From positions 1 through 64,000 of the IMG/VR virus record IMGVR_UViG_3300042522_001179: 64,000 nucleotides of DNA. One strand, 5' to 3'. The position numbers and the translations under genes were made by a program. Of this stretch, positions 1-8,862 are shown piece after piece; the stretch's first letter is position 1, and every line of letters starts with the position of its first letter. The stretch comes from a virus. Under the pieces are notes generated by a model. The model searched no databases. It was not told the origin of the DNA and worked only from the letters and a program-made list of their open reading frames with translations.

Positions 1-115
1 TATTCCGTTCAAAAGAACAATAAGTAAACATACCTACGATTGTTTCATTAATTTCTTGGCGCAATATACTCTTATCCTCCTCGCTTATTGCTAGGTAAAT
101 TTCAAGGTACCCCAC
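1..115 (-). CDS. Partial hypothetical protein, cut by left window edge
   Basis: An open minus-strand frame enters from base 115 and runs off the left edge. A GTG at 115-113 follows a purine-rich stretch that could act as ribosome binding site. The translation is protein-like, reading MGYLEIYLAISEEDKS and onward, mostly acidic and helical in character. The frame is also open for about 18 codons upstream of the GTG, up to a TGA, so the start is uncertain. It would be the next gene on the minus strand after the terminator at 278-303. No family is recognised. It is too short to be sure, and a chance frame cannot be excluded. Confidence 0.35.
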   Translation of the reverse strand, partial: MGYLEIYLAISEEDKSILRQEINETIVGMFTYCSFERN

Positions 116-277
116 CTTTCTTTTTTTCTTCCCACAATCAATCTCGGAGGGAGTATTGGAGAAGGCTCAGGAAAATCATTTACCTTTTTGGTCCTATAAG
201 GGGCCATTTCGAAGCAAAAAATTAAGTAATATTCAATCTTTGTGATGGTTTTACCTAGTTAGCCCAAGTTTTTACAC

Positions 278-303
278 AAAAAAGCCGAGGTGTTATCCTC
301 GGC
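278..303 (-). terminator. Rho-independent terminator of the 329-535 gene
   Basis: Seen on the minus strand: a perfect 7-bp GC-rich stem (GCCGAGG with CCTCGGC, positions 284-290 and 297-303), a 6-base loop, then six T residues. It lies 26 bases past the stop of the minus-strand gene at 329-535, as expected for an intrinsic terminator. Confidence 0.8.
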
Positions 304-328
304 ATATCAACTTATGTTCTTCTTAGCT

Positions 329-535
329 TTAAAAAGTATTTCTTGCAGCTTCTGCAGCATTAATAGCTTTGGCATATTGCTCCCAATCGGGTTTTTGGCG
401 GGCTAATTCCCCCCTGGAACCCTGAATAAAAGTACGTACTTCAATTGGACTGGCTCCCGAGTCAACCATTTCCTCTGCTTTGGCTTTAATTGCCTTTAAA
501 GCAACAATTCGTTGGGCTCTATCGTTTGCTTCCAT
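329..535 (-). CDS. Small hypothetical protein, 68 aa
   Basis: Starts with ATG at 535 and encodes a helical, charged 68-residue protein with repeated Lys/Ala runs and no membrane segment. It is followed directly by an intrinsic terminator, which supports a real, separately terminated transcript. The region 536-664 between it and the plus-strand virion module must hold divergent promoters; AT-rich -10-like stretches are present but none is clearly convincing. No family recognised. Small alanine/lysine-rich proteins of this kind are common in phage early or accessory regions, so the role is unknown. Confidence 0.6.
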   Translation of the reverse strand: MEANDRAQRIVALKAIKAKAEEMVDSGASPIEVRTFIQGSRGELARQKPDWEQYAKAINAAEAARNTF

Positions 536-664
536 TGTAAAAAATTAGTTTTTGCCCTAATTGGACGTTAAACTTCAGCAATGTTCTTAGTCTATAGCAT
601 CTATTTTTCGCATAACACCACGTAAAATACAAATATCAAGAATTTAGTAAGCAAATAGTTTCTA

Positions 665-2482
665 ATGGCGTTAGCACCGGCCGATTTTTACGCATATAGC
701 CGTGCCACTGGAACTCCAGTCCCAGAAGATCCTGAAGAAAGGGCGCAGATGGCGCCTGCTGTACTTGAATTTCGCCGCAATCAACTCAAAGCCCCGCAAC
801 AAGAGTCAAATCTACTTGCCTCCATTGGTACAGCCGCCCTGGGCCTTGGTGCTTTAGCTGGTGGTGTGTTGGGCGCGCGTAATTTGATGCGTCGTGGAGC
901 ACAAATTCCTAAAGGTCCTAATAAATCTGCAACTGCTGGCGTCCGCCAAGGTGATCTTTCGGAAATGGCGCAGGGTGTGCGAGAAGCTGCAGCTGTACCT
1001 TTAAAATTTGCCGCTTCCGAACCTGCTCCTTCCAAAGTTGTTGCTCGTAGCGTCATGCCTACTGAGCAAGAATCTTTTGAAGTGTTCAATCGTCAATTAC
1101 AACAAGCAATTCCAGAACCAACTGCGCAAGAAATTGATTTCAGCAACGCACCTTCCCGCTATACGCAAGGATCTCCACGTTTTGGGTACGGTAAAACATA
1201 TCGTCCTGATCCAAAAGATATTAACGAAAGAATCCTTGGACCTGTATCCCAAGAACTTGCGGAAGCTCGTCGTGTAGACGCAACCCAACGCTTGCTTAAC
1301 GCTGCCAAACAACGACAAGAAGATTTTGGTTTAACAAACCAGGCATTAGGTGCTTTGCAGTCAGGCGAAGACCAAATGACAGGACGCATCAAGAATGCGT
1401 TACAACGAAACGAAGATATTGATATTGGTCGTATTGATTTTGCAGAAGACCAAGTCAAAGTACGGCAAGGTATTCCATTAGAGCAGGCAACTCCTCCCCA
1501 AGCCGCTGGCTACGTACCAGACCATGCAATCAATACTGTTGCCGCTAGTATGCCAGATGGTTTGCCCTTGGATCAAGCTGAAGGTGGCGGACGGATTGAC
1601 GCTTTAGTTGAACAAGGTAAACGTTACTTGCGCGCTCAGGAAGTTGATCTTGATTACGACTACACAACTGAGAACCTGGCGCAAACAAGACAAGTTAATG
1701 ATCGAATTGCACGTGCAACAGCTTTAAAAAATACCGCCGAGCGCATCCTTCAACAAGAGGTAAGTGGACCTTCGTTAATTGACACGGCACGTGAGGTCTC
1801 AAGTAATCAACGCGCTCAACTCAACGCACAAGGCTTTGCAGGAGAAGCACTAGAACGTCAACTTCTCCAAAATATGCGCGGTAACTTCCCAGAAGGTCAG
1901 GCAGTAATGCAACCTTTAAAAGAACAAACTGCACGCATTAACCGTGTGGGAATGCCAAGTGAGATCTTGGTACGGGAAAACATTGGTTCTGTGGAGCCCC
2001 TGCGTCAAGGCGATCCAGAACGTGTAAGTAAACCAGCCTCACAACAAGCTGGTTATTCGGGTGGTATCCGTGGCATGGGACGCATTACCCGGGAAGACAT
2101 TGAACCAGAAGGTGGTGGTTTAGGTGTTTATGGCTTAGAACCTAAATATGCTTCTGGCGCCGTGCGTAAACGTGGTGAGTTTGGTGAGTCTGAATATGGC
2201 GAGTTGGGATACGAATATTCTTCTGCTGCTGAACGTCGCCCTACCGAGTTGGTAAGTAAAACAGACTTAGAAAATTTACGTGATCCGTACTCAACGCTGT
2301 CCAACGAACAACTCGGAGAGTTGTCTATGTACGGCAACGAGACCGATGCCTACAATGCACAACGGCAACTTACCAAACGTGCATCGATAGATGTGTCAAG
2401 CAAATTGAGAACGCTACAATTATCAAATAAACCTAAGGAAGCAGAAGGTTTCCTTACTCGTTTCAAGCAAAACTTACTGTGA
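665..2482 (+). CDS. Large virion-type hypothetical protein, 605 aa
   Basis: First gene of the plus-strand structural module. After about 45 polar residues there is a Gly/Ala-rich hydrophobic segment (about residues 49-70) followed by Arg residues, then a long Glu/Gln/Arg-rich, low-complexity helical body. This architecture, a lone hydrophobic hairpin plus long soluble region, is seen in phage internal virion or ejection proteins, but no catalytic motif is present and the role is inferred from context. There is no clear Shine-Dalgarno site before the ATG. The stop overlaps the next start (TGATG), implying translational coupling with the following small gene. Confidence 0.8.
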   Translation: MALAPADFYAYSRATGTPVPEDPEERAQMAPAVLEFRRNQLKAPQQESNLLASIGTAALGLGALAGGVLGARNLMRRGAQIPKGPNKSATAGVRQGDLSEMAQGVREAAAVPLKFAASEPAPSKVVARSVMPTEQESFEVFNRQLQQAIPEPTAQEIDFSNAPSRYTQGSPRFGYGKTYRPDPKDINERILGPVSQELAEARRVDATQRLLNAAKQRQEDFGLTNQALGALQSGEDQMTGRIKNALQRNEDIDIGRIDFAEDQVKVRQGIPLEQATPPQAAGYVPDHAINTVAASMPDGLPLDQAEGGGRIDALVEQGKRYLRAQEVDLDYDYTTENLAQTRQVNDRIARATALKNTAERILQQEVSGPSLIDTAREVSSNQRAQLNAQGFAGEALERQLLQNMRGNFPEGQAVMQPLKEQTARINRVGMPSEILVRENIGSVEPLRQGDPERVSKPASQQAGYSGGIRGMGRITREDIEPEGGGLGVYGLEPKYASGAVRKRGEFGESEYGELGYEYSSAAERRPTELVSKTDLENLRDPYSTLSNEQLGELSMYGNETDAYNAQRQLTKRASIDVSSKLRTLQLSNKPKEAEGFLTRFKQNLL

Positions 2483-2709
2483 TGACCAAAGAAAAAAAGA
2501 AAGATAAAAAATGGATTCAAGGCGCTGATATTAAAGAAGGCGCCTTCACTGCCAAAGCTAAGCGTAAAGGTATTACCTCTGCTCAGCTTCAAGAAAACGT
2601 ATTGTCTGATCCAGATAAGTACGATGAGAAAACCGTCAAGCAAGCACGGCTGCGTCAAACCTTGGTAGGATTACACAAGAAGAAAAAAGAAAAACAAACT
2701 GAGGGTTAA
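2482..2709 (+). CDS. Small basic phage protein, 75 aa
   Basis: Lysine-rich protein whose ATG overlaps the preceding stop in a TGATG. The centre reads KEGAFTAKAKRKG, followed by a segment with VKQARLRQTL. This pattern (GA-x-TAKAKR... KQARLRQTL) recalls small proteins present in many unrelated phages, whose function is unknown. Its stop again overlaps the start of the next gene at 2709 (TAATGG), so three genes here are translationally linked. Possible roles include a DNA-binding or virion core component; this is inference only. Confidence 0.75.
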   Translation: MTKEKKKDKKWIQGADIKEGAFTAKAKRKGITSAQLQENVLSDPDKYDEKTVKQARLRQTLVGLHKKKKEKQTEG

Positions 2710-3272
2710 TGGCTAAAGATTCACGCCTGGACCTAGGCCGATATATTAATTACGCAAAAGACCCGTTTACAAAAAAACGGCAGCTTAACTTTGATGAGCT
2801 GTTTCAATCACAGGCCAGCGAAGGGCAATATCCCTGGAATCCATCGCGCTTTACACAAAGCGATCTATTGCGCAAGATGATGACGCGCAAGCTTCAACTT
2901 AATCCAGGTTTGAATTTTGTTGGAGAAACTGCAGAAGAGTACGAAGTCTTTGCCAATATAGGTAGATTTAAACGTGTTGAAGACTATGATTTTCAAAACG
3001 GCAGGGCATTAACGTCGCAACGCCCAGAAGATCAACCTGGCTATGACGCCCTTTGGTTGAGTGTTTACCAACTCAGTCCTACCATCCCTGGAGAAAAAAA
3101 AGCAAAAAATCCAATGCCACGTGCTTCTAACCCAGATCCCAAAGGCTTGCTCATGAAAGCAGCAGAGCGCCGCGTAGATAACGAAGTCAAGGGAAATACT
3201 TCTGTTGCGGAATTGCTTAGTAAATCAAAAACGCCTGGACATTCAGACGTAAGAAAGTTAAACGTAGGTTGA
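2709..3272 (+). CDS. Hypothetical virion-module protein, 187 aa
   Basis: Starts at the ATG overlapping the previous stop. A soluble, charged protein with several aromatic residues and no membrane segment, ending in a basic tail. It lies third in a row of co-oriented genes ahead of terminase and portal, so a structural or assembly role is the simplest reading. No known domain is recognised. The next gene follows after 30 bases that contain an AT-rich, -10-like element (TACAAT around 3276). Confidence 0.7.
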   Translation: MAKDSRLDLGRYINYAKDPFTKKRQLNFDELFQSQASEGQYPWNPSRFTQSDLLRKMMTRKLQLNPGLNFVGETAEEYEVFANIGRFKRVEDYDFQNGRALTSQRPEDQPGYDALWLSVYQLSPTIPGEKKAKNPMPRASNPDPKGLLMKAAERRVDNEVKGNTSVAELLSKSKTPGHSDVRKLNVG

Positions 3273-3302
3273 GTACAATAAAGAAAAGAATTTGACAATA
3301 CA

Positions 3303-3890
3303 GTGAGATTAGCTGGCGTTGCTAAAGGGTTAACCAAGGCAGACCTTAAATCGGTTGCCGGTAGCGTTGGTGCTGGCAGTGCACTTGCTGGTGGTTTTGG
3401 TTTGATGGCAGGTGGGCCAGCCTTAGGTGTTGCATCTGCTGCAACTGATTTTGCCCTGGCCTATCCATTGACCCTGGCTGCAAGGGCTGCAAGACCTGGT
3501 AAATATCGGACCGTAATTAACGAAACCGGAAAACAAGTTACCGAACATGTTCCTTCAAGATTAGAAGGAGCAGCAAACTTAATTGGTTCTATTATTTCTC
3601 CTGTTGCTGCTGATCTTGTAATGGGTGGCGGGATGGCACGACAAGTAGAACCTACGGCCATGTCACAAGATCAAACGATCATGCATCAAATGATGCAACG
3701 TGCCGCCGTAAATGGCATGGAAGTTCCCCAAGAAGTTGCTCCTTATACTCAATATCAAACCGCCGGCTTACCTAATCGCAATCAATTTCTCAACAACTAC
3801 ATTTACCCGCCTGTAGCGGGTACAGAAGTTGAACTTCCTGATGCTGTAAAACGTGCATTACAACGTACTGGCCTGGAGCTGGGACTATGA
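3303..3890 (+). CDS. Gly/Ala-rich hydrophobic virion-type protein, 195 aa
   Basis: Begins with GTG at 3303. The first half contains a long Gly/Ala/Val run (about residues 18-60) with small-residue GxxxG-like spacing, suitable for one or two membrane-inserting helices, and another apolar stretch follows near residues 95-110. The C-terminal third is soluble. It overlaps the next gene by 4 bases (ATGA), so the two are probably made together. Proteins that can insert into the host membrane during DNA ejection have this look, but no homologous family is recognised. Confidence 0.7.
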   Translation: MRLAGVAKGLTKADLKSVAGSVGAGSALAGGFGLMAGGPALGVASAATDFALAYPLTLAARAARPGKYRTVINETGKQVTEHVPSRLEGAANLIGSIISPVAADLVMGGGMARQVEPTAMSQDQTIMHQMMQRAAVNGMEVPQEVAPYTQYQTAGLPNRNQFLNNYIYPPVAGTEVELPDAVKRALQRTGLELGL

Positions 3891-4792
3891 ACGTATTACA
3901 GGCGTTAGCAAAAGGTGCCAAGACAACTGAACGTCTTCAGCGTGAGTTTGAAATAGATAGTCTTTCAATTGTCCCTGGAACAAGAGGGGCTAAATCTTTT
4001 CGTGAGGGGATTCAAGCAGAAGGAATTAGTGCACGTCAAACTCCGGCTCAATTTGCAGGAGCCTATGCAGCTCGCGTAGTTACTGACCTTACCAACGACG
4101 GCACGCGGATGCTGTTGTGGCGTAGCAACCATCCCAACGCAATTGCTGATATGGTAGGCGGCGCTGCTATTGGTAAACAAGCAGCAAAAGAAATGGGACC
4201 ACTTAAAACTGGTCTTATTAACCTTGCAGCCCTTGGCCCTGGCATTGCCGTTGCTGGTGCATATGACCTGACTAATGTTGGTGAAATGTTCCGCCCCAAA
4301 GGCTTTGCTCAGAATTATTCACCAGAAGGAGCTGATGATCGCCGGCAAACAGAGCAGCCAGTACAAGAAGGATTTGAACGGTTGTTCCTGGGGCGCACAG
4401 GCCAGCCTTTGAAATACGAAACTGCCAAACAAGATATTCCTAGCCTTACACCCGAACGTTATGGTAACTACATGCGTTCTTATTATCAAGACAACGGTCT
4501 TTTTGGCATCATTAAAGCAACTCCTGAAAATCTCCAAGGAGTACCGGAAGTTCGTTTGATGAACTATCCCGTTACTATTCCTTCTGCTCTTGGTGTTCTT
4601 GGTGGTGCTGCCGCTGCTGGTGTAGCAGCACGTTCCACTCAAGGTCCTGGGCGCTTCCGTAAATCAGCTATTGCAGGACTTGCTGGTTCTCTTGGTGGCA
4701 TTCTTGCAGGTAATGTAGCCAACGAAGTTGTTGCCGCCGGTAATCGCCCAAGGCTGCCAACGACTGCTGAATACGAAAGTATGCAGTACTGA
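3887..4792 (+). CDS. Hydrophobic-segment virion-type protein, 301 aa
   Basis: ATG overlaps the stop of the upstream gene. Visible features are a soluble N-terminal half, a Gly/Ala-rich apolar segment near residues 90-125, and a second near 228-280 that ends shortly before the C-terminus, again with many GxxxG spacings. It shares this composition with the neighbouring proteins at 3303, 4825 and 14934, pointing to a set of membrane-active internal virion proteins. Function is inferred from composition and position only; there is no enzymatic motif. Confidence 0.72.
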   Translation: MNVLQALAKGAKTTERLQREFEIDSLSIVPGTRGAKSFREGIQAEGISARQTPAQFAGAYAARVVTDLTNDGTRMLLWRSNHPNAIADMVGGAAIGKQAAKEMGPLKTGLINLAALGPGIAVAGAYDLTNVGEMFRPKGFAQNYSPEGADDRRQTEQPVQEGFERLFLGRTGQPLKYETAKQDIPSLTPERYGNYMRSYYQDNGLFGIIKATPENLQGVPEVRLMNYPVTIPSALGVLGGAAAAGVAARSTQGPGRFRKSAIAGLAGSLGGILAGNVANEVVAAGNRPRLPTTAEYESMQY

Positions 4793-4824
4793 TAGAATCT
4801 ATTTTATAAGAAACATTTTTAATA

Positions 4825-5670
4825 ATGGCTGTATATTCAGATCCCTGGTCGTCGCCTGTACAGGCACCTTACAGTACGTTAAATTACAATACTTCTACGC
4901 CTACTTCGCAAGATTTTCTCGCCAGGGCACGCGAAAAAGTAACAGAAAAAATGCGTGGTGGTAAAAAAGTTTTAGAAGGTGCTGTTCAACAAGGTGGCGA
5001 GCTTCTCCAGGGACTTGCCAATCGCCCTGGCCTTGGTCGCGCCGCTTTCATTGGAGGTATGGTCCCCGGGGCTATGACCGCTGCTTCTGAAGCCGCCGCA
5101 GGGCGTTCACTAGGAGCAGGCGTTGCTCTTGGTGCAGGAGCCCTCACATCTGGTCTGGGTACCGCTCTACTGAAAACAAATAATCCTCTAGCAAAACTTG
5201 CTGGTGGTGCGTTAATGCTTGGCGGCACTGTTATCCCTGGTATGGTCGCTAGTGGCGCAGAAGCTATCCGTCAAGAAGTAACTGATCGTCCAACGGAAGG
5301 CAAAGGTGACTTTCAGACCGAAGTTGCACGCATGAAGCAACTCGCTGGTGTGGGCCTTGAGTTAGGGCGCAATGAACTTGCAATGCGCACAAATAATATC
5401 GTTGATTTAACTCAACGTTTAAATCAAGTTGATATTGAACAACAAAAAGCTGAATATCCAATTCTTGCAAAAATGAAGAACGACGAGTTAATTCGTTCTC
5501 AGTCGATGCTTAACTCCCAGAACAATGCTTACATGCAGCAGATGGTCCTTGGGACGGCCAGCAACCTTGTCTTAGATGCCCAGCGGGAGCGTGGTGCTCT
5601 TGCCCGTCAATACATCGCTTCTAGCCCCTACAACGTAGTACTAGCGGCTCCCAACGTTTCGATTGGTTGA
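4825..5670 (+). CDS. Gly/Ala-rich virion-type protein with helical C-terminus, 281 aa
   Basis: After about 65 mostly polar residues comes a long Gly/Ala/Leu-rich hydrophobic block (about residues 66-150) that could form two or three membrane helices, then an amphipathic helical C-terminal half with many Leu/Gln/Asn residues (about 175-260). An AT-rich -10-like stretch lies in the 32-base spacer before it. The stop nearly abuts the next gene (ATG at 5673). It belongs to the same compositional group as its two upstream neighbours. No family name can be given. Confidence 0.72.
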   Translation: MAVYSDPWSSPVQAPYSTLNYNTSTPTSQDFLARAREKVTEKMRGGKKVLEGAVQQGGELLQGLANRPGLGRAAFIGGMVPGAMTAASEAAAGRSLGAGVALGAGALTSGLGTALLKTNNPLAKLAGGALMLGGTVIPGMVASGAEAIRQEVTDRPTEGKGDFQTEVARMKQLAGVGLELGRNELAMRTNNIVDLTQRLNQVDIEQQKAEYPILAKMKNDELIRSQSMLNSQNNAYMQQMVLGTASNLVLDAQRERGALARQYIASSPYNVVLAAPNVSIG

Positions 5671-5672
5671 TC

Positions 5673-6146
5673 ATGGCATATTCCTTCGATCCCAAACTGC
5701 CTTTCCTAGGTGGAATTGCAGGCCTCAATCTTCCCGGCTCTACAGGAACCACTGATTCTGCTTTTGGTGGGATGTTGAATGTGGCACCACTGACTCCGAG
5801 TTTTACTGGCACACAACCAGGAGCAACTAATCCTTATCCACAGGGAAGCAACGAAAGCATGTTGTGGATGATGAATAAAATGCAAAGAGATACCGAAGAG
5901 CGTGGTGATCTCAAATACAATACTTTGTATGACAAGATTTCCAAGCAGCGTCAACAAGAAGCGCGTGAAGCCTTTGGCTGGAAAATGTTAGGACAAGGCT
6001 TAAATGCAATTCAGTCTACGGGACAAGCTCTTGCAACAACTTTATACAATCCGGCTAGTGTTGAAATCACATCTAGGACTCCTGGCTTGCTTGCCAACAT
6101 CTACGCCCAAGATCTAGCTGGTGCGCGTAGAAAATATATCAGCTAG
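5673..6146 (+). CDS. Hypothetical virion-module protein, 157 aa
   Basis: The ATG at 5673 comes 2 bases after the upstream stop and is preferred over an in-frame TTG at 5667. The first 60 residues are Gly/Pro/Thr-rich and flexible; the middle is strongly charged and helical; the end is moderately hydrophobic. Position in the tight plus-strand series ahead of terminase suggests a minor structural protein. No recognisable domain. Confidence 0.68.
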   Translation: MAYSFDPKLPFLGGIAGLNLPGSTGTTDSAFGGMLNVAPLTPSFTGTQPGATNPYPQGSNESMLWMMNKMQRDTEERGDLKYNTLYDKISKQRQQEAREAFGWKMLGQGLNAIQSTGQALATTLYNPASVEITSRTPGLLANIYAQDLAGARRKYIS

Positions 6147-6245
6147 GTATAATAAGGGAATAGGCAATGGCAATTTCTAATCCGGCAAATTATCTTACGC
6201 CGACCACGTCTTCTTTTTTTGCCGCTCACTAAACCCGCAGGTGCC

Positions 6246-6629
6246 ATGATAGATCCCGGAACAGCTACAGTAATTGCAGGAGGAGCTTCCCTACTTGGTA
6301 GCGGAATCGGCGCGGCTGGCGGTAAGAATGCAGGTAATCAAGCAAGGGCTGCTGCACGAGAACAAGCTTTAGCAGTTCAGCAAGCCGGACGTGAGGCGCC
6401 CATTGCTAATTTTGGTTTTGATGTAGCTGGTAAAAAATTTGATACTTTATTTGGTGGTCCAGCGGACCGCTTTAATCTTGCTCAAGATACCGCACTGCAA
6501 GGCGCCTTGGTAACAAACCCAGGTTCTTATGGCTCAATTGATGCGCGCAGAGATGCATTGCGTCGAAATGTAGAACTTTTTGGTGCACGCACCCCTGGCT
6601 ATGGAGCCGCCTTTAACAGGTTTGTGTAA
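6246..6629 (+). CDS. Gly/Ala-rich small virion-type protein, possible frameshifted start
   Basis: ATG at 6246 begins a 127-residue protein with an immediate Gly/Ala hydrophobic segment (residues 6-25) and a soluble, Phe- and Arg-containing remainder. The same frame also has a TTG start at 6219. Just upstream a better placed ATG at 6167, preceded by an AAGGGAATAGG-like site, opens a frame of only 21 codons. It reaches a run of seven T residues (6214-6220) and stops at 6232, while the continuing frame is this one. The true product may therefore start at 6167 and need a +1 shift or hold an indel. Confidence 0.6.
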   Translation: MIDPGTATVIAGGASLLGSGIGAAGGKNAGNQARAAAREQALAVQQAGREAPIANFGFDVAGKKFDTLFGGPADRFNLAQDTALQGALVTNPGSYGSIDARRDALRRNVELFGARTPGYGAAFNRFV

Positions 6630-6658
6630 TCTAAAATAAATTCAACGCACTAAATAGA

Positions 6659-7312
6659 ATGGCAAAAAATAAACCTGACAAAAATATTTATGAAAGCATT
6701 CTTAATGCAGGGCAAAACACTGGGCCAGGAGTAAACCTATCTAGTGATCAATTTGAACAGTTATTAAACCGATCCTCGCCATACGGAGGTAGTTTTGGTA
6801 CTGGCTCAAGCGCAGGCGCTGGTTCAATGCTTGGAATCCAAGCGGGTAGAAAAGCACTACAAGACATCACAAAAGGATACGGACGGTTTGGAAAACAAGA
6901 TGCAGCAGATTTGTTTGGAACCTTAGAGTCTCAAATTAGACGCGGTGCCATTTCCACTGATTTAGCAGCAGAAGAATATTTAAATGCCGCAAGATTTGGC
7001 AACGTTAAAAACGCTTTTAGCAAAGCGGAAAAACTTGCCACAATGGATCAAGGCTTTGTTGATCCTTCTAAGTATCAAAGGTATCAACCCTTTATGCAGT
7101 TAAATGCCCAACAGCTTTTGGGACGCAACCTGAGTGAAGGCGAGTTAAATGCTTATACAGAAGCATTCCGTGGCATGGGTATTTCCAAGCCTGCAGATGT
7201 TTCTGCTGCTTTTGGTAATATGCTTTTGAGTACTCCAGAAGCACGCAGTCGTGAAGTAGTTGTGAGTAAAGGGCTATTCGACAGAACGCCTAATTTGAAT
7301 CTTGCAATGTGA
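6659..7312 (+). CDS. Hypothetical virion-module protein, 217 aa
   Basis: Soluble protein with a Gly/Ser-rich turn near residues 40-60 and helical remainder; no membrane segment. A clear TAAAATAAA element lies 18-27 bases before the ATG, one of a family of AT-rich motifs that precede many genes in this module. Its position between virion-type genes suggests a minor structural role; nothing more can be said from the sequence. Confidence 0.68.
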   Translation: MAKNKPDKNIYESILNAGQNTGPGVNLSSDQFEQLLNRSSPYGGSFGTGSSAGAGSMLGIQAGRKALQDITKGYGRFGKQDAADLFGTLESQIRRGAISTDLAAEEYLNAARFGNVKNAFSKAEKLATMDQGFVDPSKYQRYQPFMQLNAQQLLGRNLSEGELNAYTEAFRGMGISKPADVSAAFGNMLLSTPEARSREVVVSKGLFDRTPNLNLAM

Positions 7313-7343
7313 ATTTTTAATTTTATAATATAAAAAAATAGCC

Positions 7344-8042
7344 ATGCCAAAAAAAACAGCACAACAACTCCTCCAAAGCTTTGGAGGTACAATTACCCAA
7401 AACGAGCTGGAACAATTTGAAAACGCCGGCTATGACATTGATAAAGCAAAAAACTATGCCAAGAATACCGGTGGCGTAAGTTTTAACTCTAACGCTCAAA
7501 CGTATTATTCTGCAGGTGGCGCCGCTGGGGCTGCTACGACTGCGGCTGCTGCGGCTGCTCCACCTCCTAGTGGAAATACAGATGGCCTGTATAGCTTTGA
7601 CGGCCAGTTCATGTCACAGGATGAGTTTAATTATAAGGCTGCGTATGGCCTTAGCGAACTCAACGGACAAATTCAATCAAATTTACAAACTTTAATAAAC
7701 CAAGGCAGTGCTAATGTTGCAAATATTTCCGCTAACGCGCAGATGTATGGTTATACCACGCAAGCTAATGCGCAAAAATACGTAGCAGATAAAGCAGGTG
7801 AATCCGCAAAAGATGTTGCAAATATACAGGCACAAAACAATATCAATCTTCAGGCAATTGTTAATGCAGGCCTGCAAGACGTTGCAAAAATCCAAGGCGA
7901 AACATCACGTGATGTAGAAAAAACACGTGGTGAATTTGGCGTCAAACAAGAGGAAACACGCCAGCGAGGTTCTCGTGACATTGCACGCATTGGCGGTGAA
8001 GCAGGTATTTACCAAGGCTTGCTGGGTGCATTTAATTTTTAA
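7344..8042 (+). CDS. Ala/Gln/Asn-rich fibrous virion-type protein, 232 aa
   Basis: The N-terminal 60 residues are polar, followed by an alanine/glycine/proline-rich linker (about 52-78). From residue 100 onward the sequence is a repetitive string of short Ala/Asn/Gln/Val units such as ANVANISANAQ and NAQKYVADKAGES, then charged RG/RE units to a hydrophobic end. This repetitive helical pattern suggests an elongated coiled structure, for example a core or whisker component. An unusually AT-rich spacer with TATAATATAAA precedes it. Function is unknown. Confidence 0.68.
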   Translation: MPKKTAQQLLQSFGGTITQNELEQFENAGYDIDKAKNYAKNTGGVSFNSNAQTYYSAGGAAGAATTAAAAAAPPPSGNTDGLYSFDGQFMSQDEFNYKAAYGLSELNGQIQSNLQTLINQGSANVANISANAQMYGYTTQANAQKYVADKAGESAKDVANIQAQNNINLQAIVNAGLQDVAKIQGETSRDVEKTRGEFGVKQEETRQRGSRDIARIGGEAGIYQGLLGAFNF

Positions 8043-8097
8043 TTGATATAATTTAAAAATAGCTTTTGCTATACTTTAAGAAACCTTTGAGGTGCTC

Positions 8098-8403
8098 ATG
8101 TCCAAGACTCCTACTGCTACCCCTACAAGCGGGTATACCTCTGGTGCGTACTACCAGCAATTAGTTACTCAATCTAAGTCTGAAGATCCGGCTGTAAAAG
8201 CTGCAGCTATTAAAGAATTAAATGATATTGATAAAGAACAATATCAATCTCAATATGGTCCCAAGTCTTTTGATATTGGTGAGTTCGAAGGTCTCCTGAG
8301 CCGCCTGGAAGGTTCCAAGATGCGTCAAAAGCGTCAAGAAAGCGTTGAAGGTCGCCGTGGCACCATGACGCAAGGTCTTGCTAGCATGATGACGAACTTC
8401 TGA
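8098..8403 (+). CDS. Small hypothetical protein, 101 aa
   Basis: ATG at 8098 is chosen because GAGGTG stands a few bases upstream; a TTG at 8092 in frame is less likely. The protein has a Thr/Pro/Gly-rich N-terminus, a charged helical middle and a basic end rich in Arg, Gln and Met. It is the first of three very closely packed small genes (8098, 8406, 8581) that lead to the small terminase candidate. No family recognised. Confidence 0.65.
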   Translation: MSKTPTATPTSGYTSGAYYQQLVTQSKSEDPAVKAAAIKELNDIDKEQYQSQYGPKSFDIGEFEGLLSRLEGSKMRQKRQESVEGRRGTMTQGLASMMTNF

Positions 8404-8405
8404 TA

Positions 8406-8588
8406 ATGCAAGCTTCTGCCGCGCCAAAGACTGAGCCCACTGAAAGTTCAGATCTTAACTTATATAAAAAAGCGGCAGAAGTTGCTTATCAATTTGCCAA
8501 AAAACGTTCCGAAAAAGAACTTGATACCACTGAGGAATCTTTTGGCTCAGATGAAAAAAAGAACCGGGACAGTAGTTTAAATGTCTAA
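8406..8588 (+). CDS. Small charged hypothetical protein, 60 aa
   Basis: Starts 2 bases after the previous stop and overlaps the next gene by 8 bases. The product is highly charged, with a Lys/Glu-rich helix and an acidic Asp/Ser tail. It has no recognisable motif. The tight packing on both sides supports it being translated. Confidence 0.55.
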   Translation: MQASAAPKTEPTESSDLNLYKKAAEVAYQFAKKRSEKELDTTEESFGSDEKKNRDSSLNV

Positions 8589-8862
8589 TTCTGCTAACAC
8601 TGATTCGGATTATTCCGAAGATCCGTTTTCGTGGCTTTTCGACGAAGATAAAGCCACGAAAGCCGCTGGAGTTGCTAAGATCTATCAAGATGTCTCCGTT
8701 GGCTCTTCCAAGGAGAAAATGCAAGAGCAAGGAGAACAAGAACGTGAAACCATCGCGCTCGGCGCAGAAGAGCAACGCAAGTCCGCAGAGCAGGCCCAGG
8801 AGTTCGGTGAGAGGGACGAATCACGCGATTACTCCCAGGCCCAGCGAGCTTATCGATATTGA
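8581..8862 (+). CDS. Charged coiled-coil-like protein, 93 aa
   Basis: ATG at 8581 overlaps the preceding gene. The second half (about residues 45-85) is a strongly charged Gln/Glu/Arg helix with few hydrophobic residues. Its last 56 bases are read in another frame by the following gene if that starts at GTG 8807. It could be a small assembly or terminase-associated factor; this is inferred from position only. Confidence 0.55.
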   Translation: MSNSANTDSDYSEDPFSWLFDEDKATKAAGVAKIYQDVSVGSSKEKMQEQGEQERETIALGAEEQRKSAEQAQEFGERDESRDYSQAQRAYRY

